Origin: Novosphingobium sp. ERN07
Lineage (GTDB): Bacteria > Pseudomonadota > Alphaproteobacteria > Sphingomonadales > Sphingomonadaceae
DNA length: 64,000 nt
Assembly: GCF_012641335.1 (NCBI RefSeq)
Contig: NZ_JABAID010000002.1
Coordinates: 248,001-312,000 of the forward strand
Reading direction: 5' to 3'
This document shows positions 37,621 through 45,941 of the stretch, piece by piece; the stretch's first letter is position 1, and each line of letters opens with the position of its first letter. The notes beneath the pieces are model-generated. The model did no database searches. It saw nothing but the letters and a program-made list of their open reading frames with translations, and was not told the DNA's origin. The position numbers were made by a program, and so were the translations under genes.

Positions 37621-37727
37621 CCGCCCAAGGATGGTCGGGAATATCACCGCTCGGACCAGCAATTTCATCGCGTGGCAACGTCGCCGCCCAGACCTCCCCT
37701 TTCGGGATGCGTTCGGGCGGCTTTTTT
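37621..37727 (+). promoter_or_regulatory. ANTAR-responsive leader 1 (two hexaloop hairpins plus terminator) upstream of nrtA
   Basis: Hairpin P1 (37621-37638): CCGCCC-[AAGGAT]-GGTCGG, one internal mismatch. Hairpin P2 (37672-37687): GTGGC-[AACGTC]-GCCGC. Both six-base loops have A at position 1 and G at position 4, the known ANTAR recognition rule. The P2 3' arm is the first part of GCCGCCC (37683-37689), which pairs with GGGCGGC (37715-37721) followed by TTTTTT to form an intrinsic terminator. P2 and the terminator thus exclude each other. NasT binding should stabilise P2 and permit transcription of nrtA-nrtB-nrtC. Confidence 0.88.
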
Positions 37728-37761
37728 GTGTTTGCCACGCCGCTTTCGAGGGGTGGTCGAA

Positions 37762-39141
37762 ATGAACGGACGGAACACATTTGGTCGGCGCAACGTGGTT
37801 GCGGCCTTGCTCGCCGGGATCGCTCTGGCAAGCTGCGGCAAAAGCGGCAATGCCCCGGAAAAGCCCGCAGCTTCGGCCAATGGGATTGAAAAGCCCGCTT
37901 TAAAGCTCGGCTTCATCAAGCTGACCGATATGGCCCCTCTAGCCATTGCGCAGGAAAAGGGGTTCTTCCGCGAAGAGGGGCTGACCGTCACACTTGAACC
38001 GCAGGCCAACTGGAAAGTTCTGGTGGATGGCGTCAGCAGCGGTCAGCTTGACGGCGCGCACATGCTGGCAGGACAGGCAATTGCCACGGCTGCCGGATTT
38101 GGTGGCAAGGTTCCCCTTATAGCGCCGCTGAGCCTCGATCTTAACGGCAATGCCATCACAGTGTCGAACAAGGTGTGGAGCCAGATCGAACCGAAGCTGC
38201 CCAAGGGGCCGGACGGCAAGGTAACCCACCCGATTTCCGCCGCCGCGCTGAAAGACATGCCGCTGAAGTGGGGCATGGTTTTCCCAACCAGCCCGCACAA
38301 TTATGAACTGCGCTATTGGCTGGCCGCTGGCGGCATCAACCCCGGCTTCTATCTGCCGGGTGACGTGGCTGGCACCACCTCTGCCCAGATGCAGCTTTCA
38401 GTCACCCCGCCGCCCCAGATGCCCTCCACGATGGAAGCCGGCACCATCGACGGCTATTCGGTGGGTGAACCGTGGAATCAGGCTGCGGTCAAAAAGAAGA
38501 TCGGCGTCCCGGTCATCACCGATGCTGAAATTTTCCCGGGAAACCCCGAAAAGGTGCTCGGCCTGACCGCGGCCTTTGCCGAAAAGAACCCGAAGACGGT
38601 CAAGGCCCTGCTCCGCGCGCTGATCAAGGCGCAGCAGTGGCTTGATGCCGATAACGGTGCCAACCGCGCCGAGGCCGTAAAAATCCTCAGCCAATCGAAC
38701 TATGTGGGTGCAGACGCCGATGTGCTGGCTGCGTCGATGACGGGCCAGTTCACCTTCGGCCCCGGCGACACCCGCCCCGCTCCCGGCTTCAACGTGTTCT
38801 TCAAGCAGAACGCCGGCTATCCGTTCTATTCGGACGCCGTGTGGTTCCTCACACAGATGCGCCGCTGGGGTCAGATCCCGGCGGACAAGACCGACCAATG
38901 GTATTTCGACACCGCCAAGGCCGTCTACAAGCCAGAGCTTTACATGGCCGCGGCCAGCGAACTGGCGGAACAGGGCGTCATTCCGAAGGATGCCGTGCCG
39001 CAGACCGATGGCTTCAAGCCCGAACAGTCCGGCTTCATCGATGGTCAGACCTTCAACGGCAAGCAGCCTAATGCCTATCTCGCCAAGTTCACCATCGGCC
39101 TGAAGCAGGGTCAGACGGTGACCCCAGCGGGCGTCAAGTAA
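37762..39141 (+). CDS. nrtA: Nitrate ABC transporter substrate-binding lipoprotein
   Basis: Periplasmic nitrate/nitrite-binding protein of the NrtA family, 459 residues. It has an RR-containing signal (FGRRNVVAALLAGIALASC) with a lipobox LASC and Cys25, so it is probably membrane-anchored. Binding framework: LKLGFIKLTDMAPLAIAQEK, DLNGNAITVS, SPHNYELRYWLAAGGINPG, GYSVGEPWNQAAV. ATG 37762 has GAGGGG about 9 nt upstream; the longer open frame starting inside the leader terminator is rejected. First gene after leader 1. Confidence 0.95.
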   Translation: MNGRNTFGRRNVVAALLAGIALASCGKSGNAPEKPAASANGIEKPALKLGFIKLTDMAPLAIAQEKGFFREEGLTVTLEPQANWKVLVDGVSSGQLDGAHMLAGQAIATAAGFGGKVPLIAPLSLDLNGNAITVSNKVWSQIEPKLPKGPDGKVTHPISAAALKDMPLKWGMVFPTSPHNYELRYWLAAGGINPGFYLPGDVAGTTSAQMQLSVTPPPQMPSTMEAGTIDGYSVGEPWNQAAVKKKIGVPVITDAEIFPGNPEKVLGLTAAFAEKNPKTVKALLRALIKAQQWLDADNGANRAEAVKILSQSNYVGADADVLAASMTGQFTFGPGDTRPAPGFNVFFKQNAGYPFYSDAVWFLTQMRRWGQIPADKTDQWYFDTAKAVYKPELYMAAASELAEQGVIPKDAVPQTDGFKPEQSGFIDGQTFNGKQPNAYLAKFTIGLKQGQTVTPAGVK

Positions 39142-39157
39142 ACCAAGGATCAGACCG

Positions 39158-40168
39158 ATGAACGCCGTTCCGCTTCGCAAGGACGAAATCTTCGCTACGA
39201 CGTCCCCGGATCAGGATGAGGGGATCGCCCTCATCCCCGTAACGAAGGAAGACGCGCCCGTGACAACTGCCCCGAAGCTGCCCTTCGGCGTGAAGCTGCC
39301 CGATGCACGCAGTGCGTTCGAAGCGCTCTGGCCACCACTGGCGGGGATCGGCGGGTTCCTGGCACTCTGGGCCTTGGCGGCACCGATGGTGCAGACATCG
39401 CTCGGCGCATTGCCGGGGCCGGGCGATGTGTGGTCGGCGTTCATAGGGCTGATCGATGAATATCTGGCGGCGCGGGTGACGGCGGCAGACGCCGAAGCGG
39501 CGGGCTATGCCTTCACCGGCCCGCCGACGTTTATCGACCAGATCGTCACCAGCCTTGAAACCGTTGGCGCAGGCTTTCTTCTGGCCACGCTGGTCGCGGT
39601 GCCGCTCGGTCTTATGGCGGGCATGTCGAAGCGGGTGAACGCGGCGATCAACCCGTTGGTGCAGGTTATGCGCCCGGTCAGCCCGCTGGCATGGTTGCCC
39701 ATCGTCACGATGGTCGTCTCTGCCTCGATGGTCAGCGATGATCCCACGCTGCCCAAGGCCTTCGTGATCTCGGCTGTGGTCGTCATGCTCTGCTCGCTCT
39801 GGCCCACGCTGATCAACACCGCCATCGGCACCGCCAGCATCGACAAGGATCTGATCGCCGTGGGCCGCGTGCTGCGGCTTGGCTGGTTCGCCCGCCTTAC
39901 CCGCCTCGTCCTGCCTTCATCGCTGCCCTATATCTTCACCGGTATGCGGCTTTCGCTGGGCACCGGCTGGATGGTGCTGATTGCCGCAGAAATGCTCAGC
40001 CAGAACCCCGGCCTCGGCAAGTTCGTGTGGGATGAATTCCAGAACGGTTCGGAAAAGTCGCTGGCGCGCATCATGGTTGCCGTCGTGGTGATCGGCCTCA
40101 TCGGCTTCGGCCTCGACCGGGTGATGATGGCGATGCAGTGCTTCGTCAGCCGAAACCGCACCGTCTGA
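39158..40168 (+). CDS. nrtB: Nitrate ABC transporter permease
   Basis: Inner-membrane subunit of the nitrate importer, 336 residues with about six membrane helices. The cytoplasmic N-terminus (about 45 residues) is polar. The permease motif for ATPase contact, GTASIDKDLIAVGRVL...LVLPSSLPYIFTGMR, is close to the EAAxxxG family pattern, and VPLGLMAGMSKRVNAAINP is typical of NrtB. It follows nrtA after 16 bp. Confidence 0.95.
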   Translation: MNAVPLRKDEIFATTSPDQDEGIALIPVTKEDAPVTTAPKLPFGVKLPDARSAFEALWPPLAGIGGFLALWALAAPMVQTSLGALPGPGDVWSAFIGLIDEYLAARVTAADAEAAGYAFTGPPTFIDQIVTSLETVGAGFLLATLVAVPLGLMAGMSKRVNAAINPLVQVMRPVSPLAWLPIVTMVVSASMVSDDPTLPKAFVISAVVVMLCSLWPTLINTAIGTASIDKDLIAVGRVLRLGWFARLTRLVLPSSLPYIFTGMRLSLGTGWMVLIAAEMLSQNPGLGKFVWDEFQNGSEKSLARIMVAVVVIGLIGFGLDRVMMAMQCFVSRNRTV

Positions 40169-40182
40169 GAAAGGGTAACGAC

Positions 40183-41862
40183 ATGGCCACGATCCTCTCT
40201 CTCAAAGGTCTTCGCAAAAGCTATACCGGCAAGGCGGGTGGCGTTTCGGAAGTTCTTGGCGGCATTGATCTGGATGTTGAGGAAGGCGAATTCATCGCCA
40301 TCCTCGGTTTCTCGGGCGCAGGCAAGACCACGCTGATCTCGGCCATCGCCGGACTTGTCGAACCCGATGCAGGCGAGATCCTGCTGCGTGGCAAGGCGAT
40401 TGATGGGCCAGACAAGGATCGCGGCCTCGTCTTCCAGTCCTATTCGCTGTTTCCCTGGCTGACGGTCGAACAGAACGTGGCGCTGGCGGTAGATGCTGTC
40501 CACAAGGATCGCAGCAAGGCGGATCGGGCGGCACTGGTGCGGCAGAAGGTCGAACTCGTTGGCCTCGGCCATGCGATGGATCGCAAGCCCGCGCAGCTTT
40601 CTGGTGGGATGCGCCAGCGCGTTTCGGTGGCCCGTGCCCTGGCGATGGAACCCGAAATTCTCCTTCTGGATGAACCACTTTCCGCGCTGGACGCCCTCAC
40701 CCGCGCCAAGTTGCAGGATGAGATCGACCGCATCCGTGAAGAGGAAAAGCGCACGATCATCCTTGTCACCAACGACGTGGACGAAGCGCTGCTACTGGCA
40801 GACCGGGTGGCCGTGCTCACCCCTGCTCCTGCAGCGCGGATCGGCAGGATTTTCCCCGTCACCCTGCCCCGCCCGCGTGATCGGGAAGCCGTGAACGACA
40901 GTCCGGCCTTCCAGTCGCTGCGCACCGAAATCGTCAATTACCTTGGCGGTCTGGCGGGTGAAAAGGCGGCGCTTGGCAGTGACTTCGGCAATCTGCCCAA
41001 TGTCACCCCGCTCGACCTTGCCCTGCCGCCAAAGGCCTATCAGGACGCGGCGAAGAAGGGCGCAACGCGGCGCTACATGGAGTTCTGGAAGCTCCATAAG
41101 GTCTACCCGACGCCCAAGGGTCCGTTGACCGTGGTTGAGGACTTCAACCTCTTGATGGACAAGGGAGAATTCATCTCGCTCATCGGGCATTCGGGTTGCG
41201 GCAAGTCCACCGTGCTGACGATGGCTGCCGGCCTGAACGAAATCAGCAAGGGCGGCATCATCCTCGACAACCGCGAGATCGACGTGGCGGGGCCGGACAA
41301 GGCGGTGGTGTTCCAATCGCCCAGCCTGATGCCGTGGCTTACCGCGCGGCAGAACGTGGCGCTGGGGGTGGAGCGTGTCTATCCGCACGCAACCCGTTCT
41401 GAACGGCGGGAAATCATTGACTACTACCTTGATCGCGTGGGCCTTGCCGATGCGAAGGACAAGATGGCGGCGGAAATGTCCAACGGGATGCGCCAGCGCG
41501 TCGGCATCGCCCGCGCCTTTGCGCTTTCCCCGCGTCTGCTGCTGCTCGACGAACCGTTCGGCATGCTGGACAGCCTGACGCGCTGGGATCTGCAGGACGT
41601 GCTGGTCGAAGTGTGGAACCGCACCAAAGTGACCGCCATCATGGTGACCCACGATGTCGACGAAGCGATCCTTCTGGCCGACCGTGTGGTGATGATGACC
41701 AATGGGCCGAACGCAACCATCGGCAAAGTGCTGAAGGTGGACCTTCCGCGCCCGCGTGACCGCAAAGAATTGCTAAAGCATCCAATGTTTTACGCTTATC
41801 GTCAGGAGGTCTTGCACTTCCTTGCCGAATACGATCACGGGCCGAAATCACACGCGGCCTGA
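40183..41862 (+). CDS. nrtC: Nitrate ABC transporter ATPase with two fused nucleotide-binding domains
   Basis: A 559-residue fusion of two ABC ATPase domains that would together drive NrtB; in cyanobacteria these are separate proteins NrtC and NrtD. Domain 1: Walker A GFSGAGKTT, Q-loop FQSYSLFPW, signature LSGGMRQRV, Walker B LLLDEPLSALD. Domain 2: Walker A GHSGCGKST, Q-loop FQSPSLMPW, degenerate signature MSNGMRQRV, Walker B LLLDEPFGMLD. The linker (about residues 240-300) has no solute-binding domain. ATG 40183 has AAAGGG upstream; an earlier ATG at 40138 lies in nrtB. The last codons lie in the dispersed 34-bp repeat. Confidence 0.93.
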   Translation: MATILSLKGLRKSYTGKAGGVSEVLGGIDLDVEEGEFIAILGFSGAGKTTLISAIAGLVEPDAGEILLRGKAIDGPDKDRGLVFQSYSLFPWLTVEQNVALAVDAVHKDRSKADRAALVRQKVELVGLGHAMDRKPAQLSGGMRQRVSVARALAMEPEILLLDEPLSALDALTRAKLQDEIDRIREEEKRTIILVTNDVDEALLLADRVAVLTPAPAARIGRIFPVTLPRPRDREAVNDSPAFQSLRTEIVNYLGGLAGEKAALGSDFGNLPNVTPLDLALPPKAYQDAAKKGATRRYMEFWKLHKVYPTPKGPLTVVEDFNLLMDKGEFISLIGHSGCGKSTVLTMAAGLNEISKGGIILDNREIDVAGPDKAVVFQSPSLMPWLTARQNVALGVERVYPHATRSERREIIDYYLDRVGLADAKDKMAAEMSNGMRQRVGIARAFALSPRLLLLDEPFGMLDSLTRWDLQDVLVEVWNRTKVTAIMVTHDVDEAILLADRVVMMTNGPNATIGKVLKVDLPRPRDRKELLKHPMFYAYRQEVLHFLAEYDHGPKSHAA

Positions 41863-41890
41863 AGTGCACCTAGATGCACCTAGAAACACC
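41851..41890 (+). repeat. 34-bp dispersed repeat, copy 2, with GCACCTAGA iterations
   Basis: The segment begins CACGCGGCCTGA, covering the His-Ala-Ala-stop of nrtC, then AGTGCACCTA, GATGCACCTA and a looser third unit AACACCTA. Positions 41851-41884 match copy 1 (30301-30334, opposite strand) at 31 of the first 32 bases. It lies between nrtC and the porin gene. Confidence 0.8.
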
Positions 41891-41952
41891 TAAGCGCTCT
41901 TAAAGCGCACGAGAGGATGCCTGATCGGCCCAATCATGGGGGTTCAGGGACT

Positions 41953-43212
41953 ATGAAGAATACCACATTCGCGGCGACGCTCCTCGCGTCGTCGATCGCA
42001 TTCGCACATCCGGCGCACGCCGGCGGGAAAACCGCTTTCGGTGATCCGATTCCGGTCGCCGATGGCCTGACGCTCGATCCGATCATCGACGCGCGCATTC
42101 GCTACGAAGGCGTCGATCAACCGACTGTCGACGCCGATGCGCTGACCGTGCGGTTGCGCACCGGACTGGAATTGAAGCACGCGCCTTCGCACCTTTCGGT
42201 GCTGGTGGAGGCCGAAGGCACGCTGGGATTGAACAACGAATACAATGCCTTCCCCTTCGCACTTCCGGGCAGCTCACAGCGCCGCCCGCAATTTGCAGTG
42301 GTGGCCGATGGCGAAAGCATCGATCTCAACCGTGCGCAGATCATGTACAAGGTGAAGAACTTTGCGCTGACCGTGGGGCGCCAGCGGATTAACCTTGATG
42401 ATCAGCGCTTTGTCGGGTCCGTCGGCTGGCGGCAGAACGAACAGACGTTCGATGCCGTCCGCGCCGAGGCGACTATCGGGCCGGTCAGCTTCGACGGCAC
42501 TTATGCAATCCAGCAGGATTCAATCTTCGGATCGGAAGCCGGGCCGCGCCGGTCGATGGACGGGGACTTCGTGTTCCTTGGCGCGAGCGCAAAGCTCGGA
42601 CCGATGACCGCCAAGGCCTTCTCCTACATCCTTGATTATGATGAAGCTTTTGCCTTCGCCAACTCTTCGCAAACTTATGGCGCGCGTGTTTCGGGCAGCT
42701 TCCCGCTGTCGAAGGCAGTGAAGCTGAACGTTCTGGCCAGCTACGCCCGCCAGTCCGGCATCGGCAGCGCGCCGGTAGCCTATGACGCGGACTATGTGCT
42801 GGGTGAACTTGGGCTGGGTTATCAGGGCTTTACCCTGACCGGTGGTTACGAAAAGCTGGGCGCGGACAAGGCCGTGGGCAAATCGTTCCAGACACCGCTG
42901 GCCACGCTGCACAAGTTCAACGGCTGGGCCGACCTGTTTCTTACCACGCCGGGAAATGGGCTTGAGGACTATTACGTCACGCTGGCCAAGGTTTTCCCGA
43001 AAGTGAAGGCCGTTCAGGGCCTTAACGCCAATGTGACCTATCACGAATTCCGCAGCGATGTGGGCGGTGTGAAGTTCGGCACCGAATTGGACGCCAGCCT
43101 GGGTTTCAAGACCAAGAAGGTCGGCTGGCTGGTGAAATATGCCAACTACAACGCCAACAAGCTTGGCGTGGATCGCGAGATTCTGTGGTTGCAGGCTGAG
43201 GTGGCGTTTTGA
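41953..43212 (+). CDS. Outer-membrane porin, alginate-export-like family
   Basis: A 419-residue predicted beta-barrel with signal peptide (FAATLLASSIAFAHPAHAG). It shows alternating barrel strands and family-like segments LRTGLELKHAPSHLSVLVEA and KNFALTVGRQRINLDDQRFVG. The C-terminal residue is Phe (QAEVAF), the usual barrel-assembly signal. Its place between the nitrate importer and the nitrite reductase operon suggests it lets nitrate cross the outer membrane. ATG 41953 is chosen because AGGGA lies just upstream and the signal peptide starts there. Confidence 0.82.
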   Translation: MKNTTFAATLLASSIAFAHPAHAGGKTAFGDPIPVADGLTLDPIIDARIRYEGVDQPTVDADALTVRLRTGLELKHAPSHLSVLVEAEGTLGLNNEYNAFPFALPGSSQRRPQFAVVADGESIDLNRAQIMYKVKNFALTVGRQRINLDDQRFVGSVGWRQNEQTFDAVRAEATIGPVSFDGTYAIQQDSIFGSEAGPRRSMDGDFVFLGASAKLGPMTAKAFSYILDYDEAFAFANSSQTYGARVSGSFPLSKAVKLNVLASYARQSGIGSAPVAYDADYVLGELGLGYQGFTLTGGYEKLGADKAVGKSFQTPLATLHKFNGWADLFLTTPGNGLEDYYVTLAKVFPKVKAVQGLNANVTYHEFRSDVGGVKFGTELDASLGFKTKKVGWLVKYANYNANKLGVDREILWLQAEVAF

Positions 43213-43221
43213 TTTGAGTGT

Positions 43222-43253
43222 GCTGCACTGCAAAATAACACTTGCAGTGCAGC
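43222..43253 (+). promoter_or_regulatory. Perfect 12-bp inverted repeat overlapping the nirB promoter
   Basis: GCTGCACTGCAA (43222-43233), 8-base spacer, TTGCAGTGCAGC (43242-43253). The right arm contains the -35 box of the nirB promoter. It starts 10 bp after the porin stop, so it could be a regulator site, a terminator without T-run, or both. Confidence 0.6.
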
Positions 43254-43270
43254 GCCCGAATCGGTTAGCC
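43242..43270 (+). promoter_or_regulatory. Promoter of the nirB operon
   Basis: -35 TTGCAG (43242-43247), 17-bp spacer with GAATC at the same position as in the nrt promoter, -10 TTAGCC (43265-43270). The expected start near 43277 is about 16 nt before hairpin P1 of leader 2, matching leader 1. Confidence 0.65.
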
Positions 43271-43292
43271 AAGTGAACGAAGGCCGATGTGC

Positions 43293-43394
43293 CGCCCAAG
43301 GTCGGGCGATCCAGCGCAAAGCCTGAACAATCAACATCGCGTGGCAATGTCGCCGCCCAGACCTCCCTATCGGGATGCGTTCGGGCGGCTTTTT
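43293..43394 (+). promoter_or_regulatory. ANTAR-responsive leader 2 upstream of nirB
   Basis: P1 (43293-43308): CGCCC-[AAGGTC]-GGGCG. P2 (43341-43356): GTGGC-[AATGTC]-GCCGC. Both loops keep A1 and G4. The P2 3' arm overlaps terminator arm GCCGCCC (43352-43358), which pairs with GGGCGGC (43383-43389) before TTTTT. Compared with leader 1, the P2-to-terminator part is nearly identical, while the P1 stem and the linker differ. Confidence 0.88.
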
Positions 43395-43424
43395 CGTGTT
43401 GCGCGTCTGGCCAAGGAACCTCAA

Positions 43425-45941
43425 GTGAACGCGCCTTCGACCCTGATGGAAAAGGACCGCACCGCGCCTGTGAAGGAACGGCTGGTGGTGATCGGCAACG
43501 GTATGGCCGGGTGCCGCGCGGTGGAGGAAATCCTCGCCCGTGATTCGGCCCGCTTCGATGTGACGATCTTCGGCGCGGAACCGCGCGTGAACTATAACCG
43601 CATCATGCTTTCGCCGGTACTGGCGGGCGAGAAGGCGTTTGAAGACATCGTGATCAACGGCGATGATTGGTACGCCGACAATGCGATCACGCTGGTTTCG
43701 GGCGATCCCATTGTCAGCATCGACCGCGCGACGCAGACCGTGGTGGCCAAATCGGGCCGGGTGGAGCCTTATGACCGGCTGCTGATCGCAACGGGTTCTG
43801 ACCCGTTCATCATTCCTGTGCCGGGCAAGGATCTGGCGGGCGTGGTGACGTTCCGCGATCTGGACGACGTGGATAAAATGCTGGCCGCAGCCGAAAAGGG
43901 TGGGCCAGATGGTCCCGGGCGGGCCGTGGTGATCGGCGGTGGCCTGCTCGGGCTGGAGGCAGCGCATGGCCTCTCGCTCCGTGGTATGAAGGTCACCGTC
44001 GTTCACCTTATGCCGACGCTGATGGAACGCCAGCTCGACGAAGCCGCCGGATACCTGCTCAAGACCGAGCTTGAACGGCGCGGCCAAACCATCGTGACTG
44101 GCGGTGACACGGCCGAGATCGTCGGAAAGGACGGCCACGTTTCCGCCGTGCGCCTGAAGGACGGGCGCACCTTTGACGCAGACATCGTGGTTATGGCCGT
44201 GGGCATCCGCCCTGGCACGACGCTGGCGAAATCGGCTGGGCTGGACGTGGAGCGCGGCATCGTGGTGGATGACCACATGGTGACAAGCGACCCCGCGATC
44301 ATGGCGGTAGGCGAATGCGTGCAGCATCGCGGAGCCTGCTACGGCCTTGTCGCGCCGCTGTGGGACATGTGCCGTTCGCTGGCCGATGCCGCCTGCGATG
44401 CCCCTTCGGGCTACGAAGGTTCGGTCACCTCAACCAAGCTGAAGGTTTCAGGGATCGACCTGTTTTCCGCCGGGGACTTTTCGGGCGGTGACGGGGCCGA
44501 AGATATCGTGATGCGCGATGCGGCGCGCGGCATCTACAAGCGGGTTGTCGTGAAGGACAACAAGCTGGTCGGCGCAGTGCTTTATGGCGATACGGCAGAC
44601 GGGAACTGGTACTTCGACCTGCTGAAAAAGGGCGAAGACGTTTCGGATATCCGCGAAGCGCTGATTTTCGGTCAGGCCTTCGCTTCCGGGGGTGCCCTGC
44701 TGGACCCTAATGCCGCCGTTGCAGCCCTTTCGGACGACGCAGAAATCTGCGGCTGCAACGGCGTTTCCAAGGGCAAAGTGATCGGAACCATCAACGCGGG
44801 CGCGTGTAGCCTTGATGCGGTGCGCAGCACCTGCAAGGCTTCGGCATCCTGCGGAAGCTGCACCGGCCTTGTCGAAAGCCTGCTGGCGCTGACGCTGGGT
44901 GGCGAGGTCCAGTCCGGGCCGAAGACCATGTGCAAGTGCACCAGCTTCAGCCACGACGATGTGCGCCGCCTAATCGGTGAAAAGAACCTCAAGGCGATCC
45001 CGCAGGTGATGCAGGAACTGCACTGGACGACGCCGGATGGCTGTTCTTCGTGCCGCCCCGCTCTCAACTACTACCTGCTCTGCGCATGGCCGGGCGAGTA
45101 TGAGGACGATCAGAAGAGCCGCTTCGTGAACGAGCGTCTCCACGCCAATATCCAGAAGGACGGCACCTATTCGGTCGTCCCACGCATGTGGGGCGGGCTT
45201 ACCAACCCCAAGGAACTGCGCGCCATTGCGGATGTGGTGGAGAAGTACAACGCGCCGATGGTCAAGGTGACCGGTGGCCAACGATTGGACATCTTCGGCA
45301 TCAAGAAGGAAGACCTGCCCGCAGTATGGGCCGATCTGAACGCTGCAGGCATGGTTTCGGGCCACGCCTATGGCAAATCGCTGCGCACGGTGAAGACCTG
45401 TGTGGGGTCGGAATGGTGCCGGTTCGGCACGCAAGATTCGACCGGGCTTGGCGTAAAGCTGGAGCGGATGACTTGGGGTTCGTGGATGCCCCACAAGTTC
45501 AAGATCGCGGTGAGCGGTTGCCCGCGCAACTGTGCCGAAGCGACCATCAAGGACTTTGGCGTGGTCTGCGTGGACAGCGGTTATGAACTGCACGTCGGCG
45601 GCAACGGTGGGATCAAGGTGCGCGCCACCGACCTGCTGTGCAAGGTGGCGACCGAAGCCGAAGCGATGGACGTGTGCGCCGCCTTCATCCAGCTTTACCG
45701 CGAGCAGGCGCACTATCTGGAACGCACCGCGCCGTGGATCGAACGGGTGGGTCTGGACCATGTGAAGGCCGGGCTGTTCGACGATGCCGAAAGCGTCAAA
45801 CGCCTCGCCGCGCGGTTCCGCTATTCGCAGACGTTCATGCAGGACGATCCGTGGGCCGAGCGTGTGGCCGGCAAGGATGCCGACCTGCACCAGCACCTTG
45901 CCGAAGTGCGTCCCCTTTCGTTCACGGAGTTTGCAGCATGA
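43425..45941 (+). CDS. nirB: Assimilatory nitrite reductase [NAD(P)H], large subunit
   Basis: Reduces nitrite to ammonium in the cytoplasm. 838 residues: FAD/NAD(P)H oxidoreductase part (LVVIGNGMAGCRAVEEIL, then VIGGGLLGLEAAHGLSL), a BFD-like [2Fe-2S] region (CGCNGVSKG ... CKASASCGSC), and the sirohaem/4Fe-4S part (TCVGSEWCRFGTQDS, AVSGCPRNCAEATIKD). The start is GTG 43425 with AAGGAA 6 nt upstream; the frame extends into the leader but those starts lie within the terminator stem. First gene of the operon nirB-nirD-nasA-cobA behind leader 2. Confidence 0.96.
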   Translation: MNAPSTLMEKDRTAPVKERLVVIGNGMAGCRAVEEILARDSARFDVTIFGAEPRVNYNRIMLSPVLAGEKAFEDIVINGDDWYADNAITLVSGDPIVSIDRATQTVVAKSGRVEPYDRLLIATGSDPFIIPVPGKDLAGVVTFRDLDDVDKMLAAAEKGGPDGPGRAVVIGGGLLGLEAAHGLSLRGMKVTVVHLMPTLMERQLDEAAGYLLKTELERRGQTIVTGGDTAEIVGKDGHVSAVRLKDGRTFDADIVVMAVGIRPGTTLAKSAGLDVERGIVVDDHMVTSDPAIMAVGECVQHRGACYGLVAPLWDMCRSLADAACDAPSGYEGSVTSTKLKVSGIDLFSAGDFSGGDGAEDIVMRDAARGIYKRVVVKDNKLVGAVLYGDTADGNWYFDLLKKGEDVSDIREALIFGQAFASGGALLDPNAAVAALSDDAEICGCNGVSKGKVIGTINAGACSLDAVRSTCKASASCGSCTGLVESLLALTLGGEVQSGPKTMCKCTSFSHDDVRRLIGEKNLKAIPQVMQELHWTTPDGCSSCRPALNYYLLCAWPGEYEDDQKSRFVNERLHANIQKDGTYSVVPRMWGGLTNPKELRAIADVVEKYNAPMVKVTGGQRLDIFGIKKEDLPAVWADLNAAGMVSGHAYGKSLRTVKTCVGSEWCRFGTQDSTGLGVKLERMTWGSWMPHKFKIAVSGCPRNCAEATIKDFGVVCVDSGYELHVGGNGGIKVRATDLLCKVATEAEAMDVCAAFIQLYREQAHYLERTAPWIERVGLDHVKAGLFDDAESVKRLAARFRYSQTFMQDDPWAERVAGKDADLHQHLAEVRPLSFTEFAA

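Noticed and set aside
43222-43253. Simple porin transcription terminator
   Set aside because: The stem is perfect but has no T-run and its right arm contains the nirB -35; I call it regulatory, with termination only possible.
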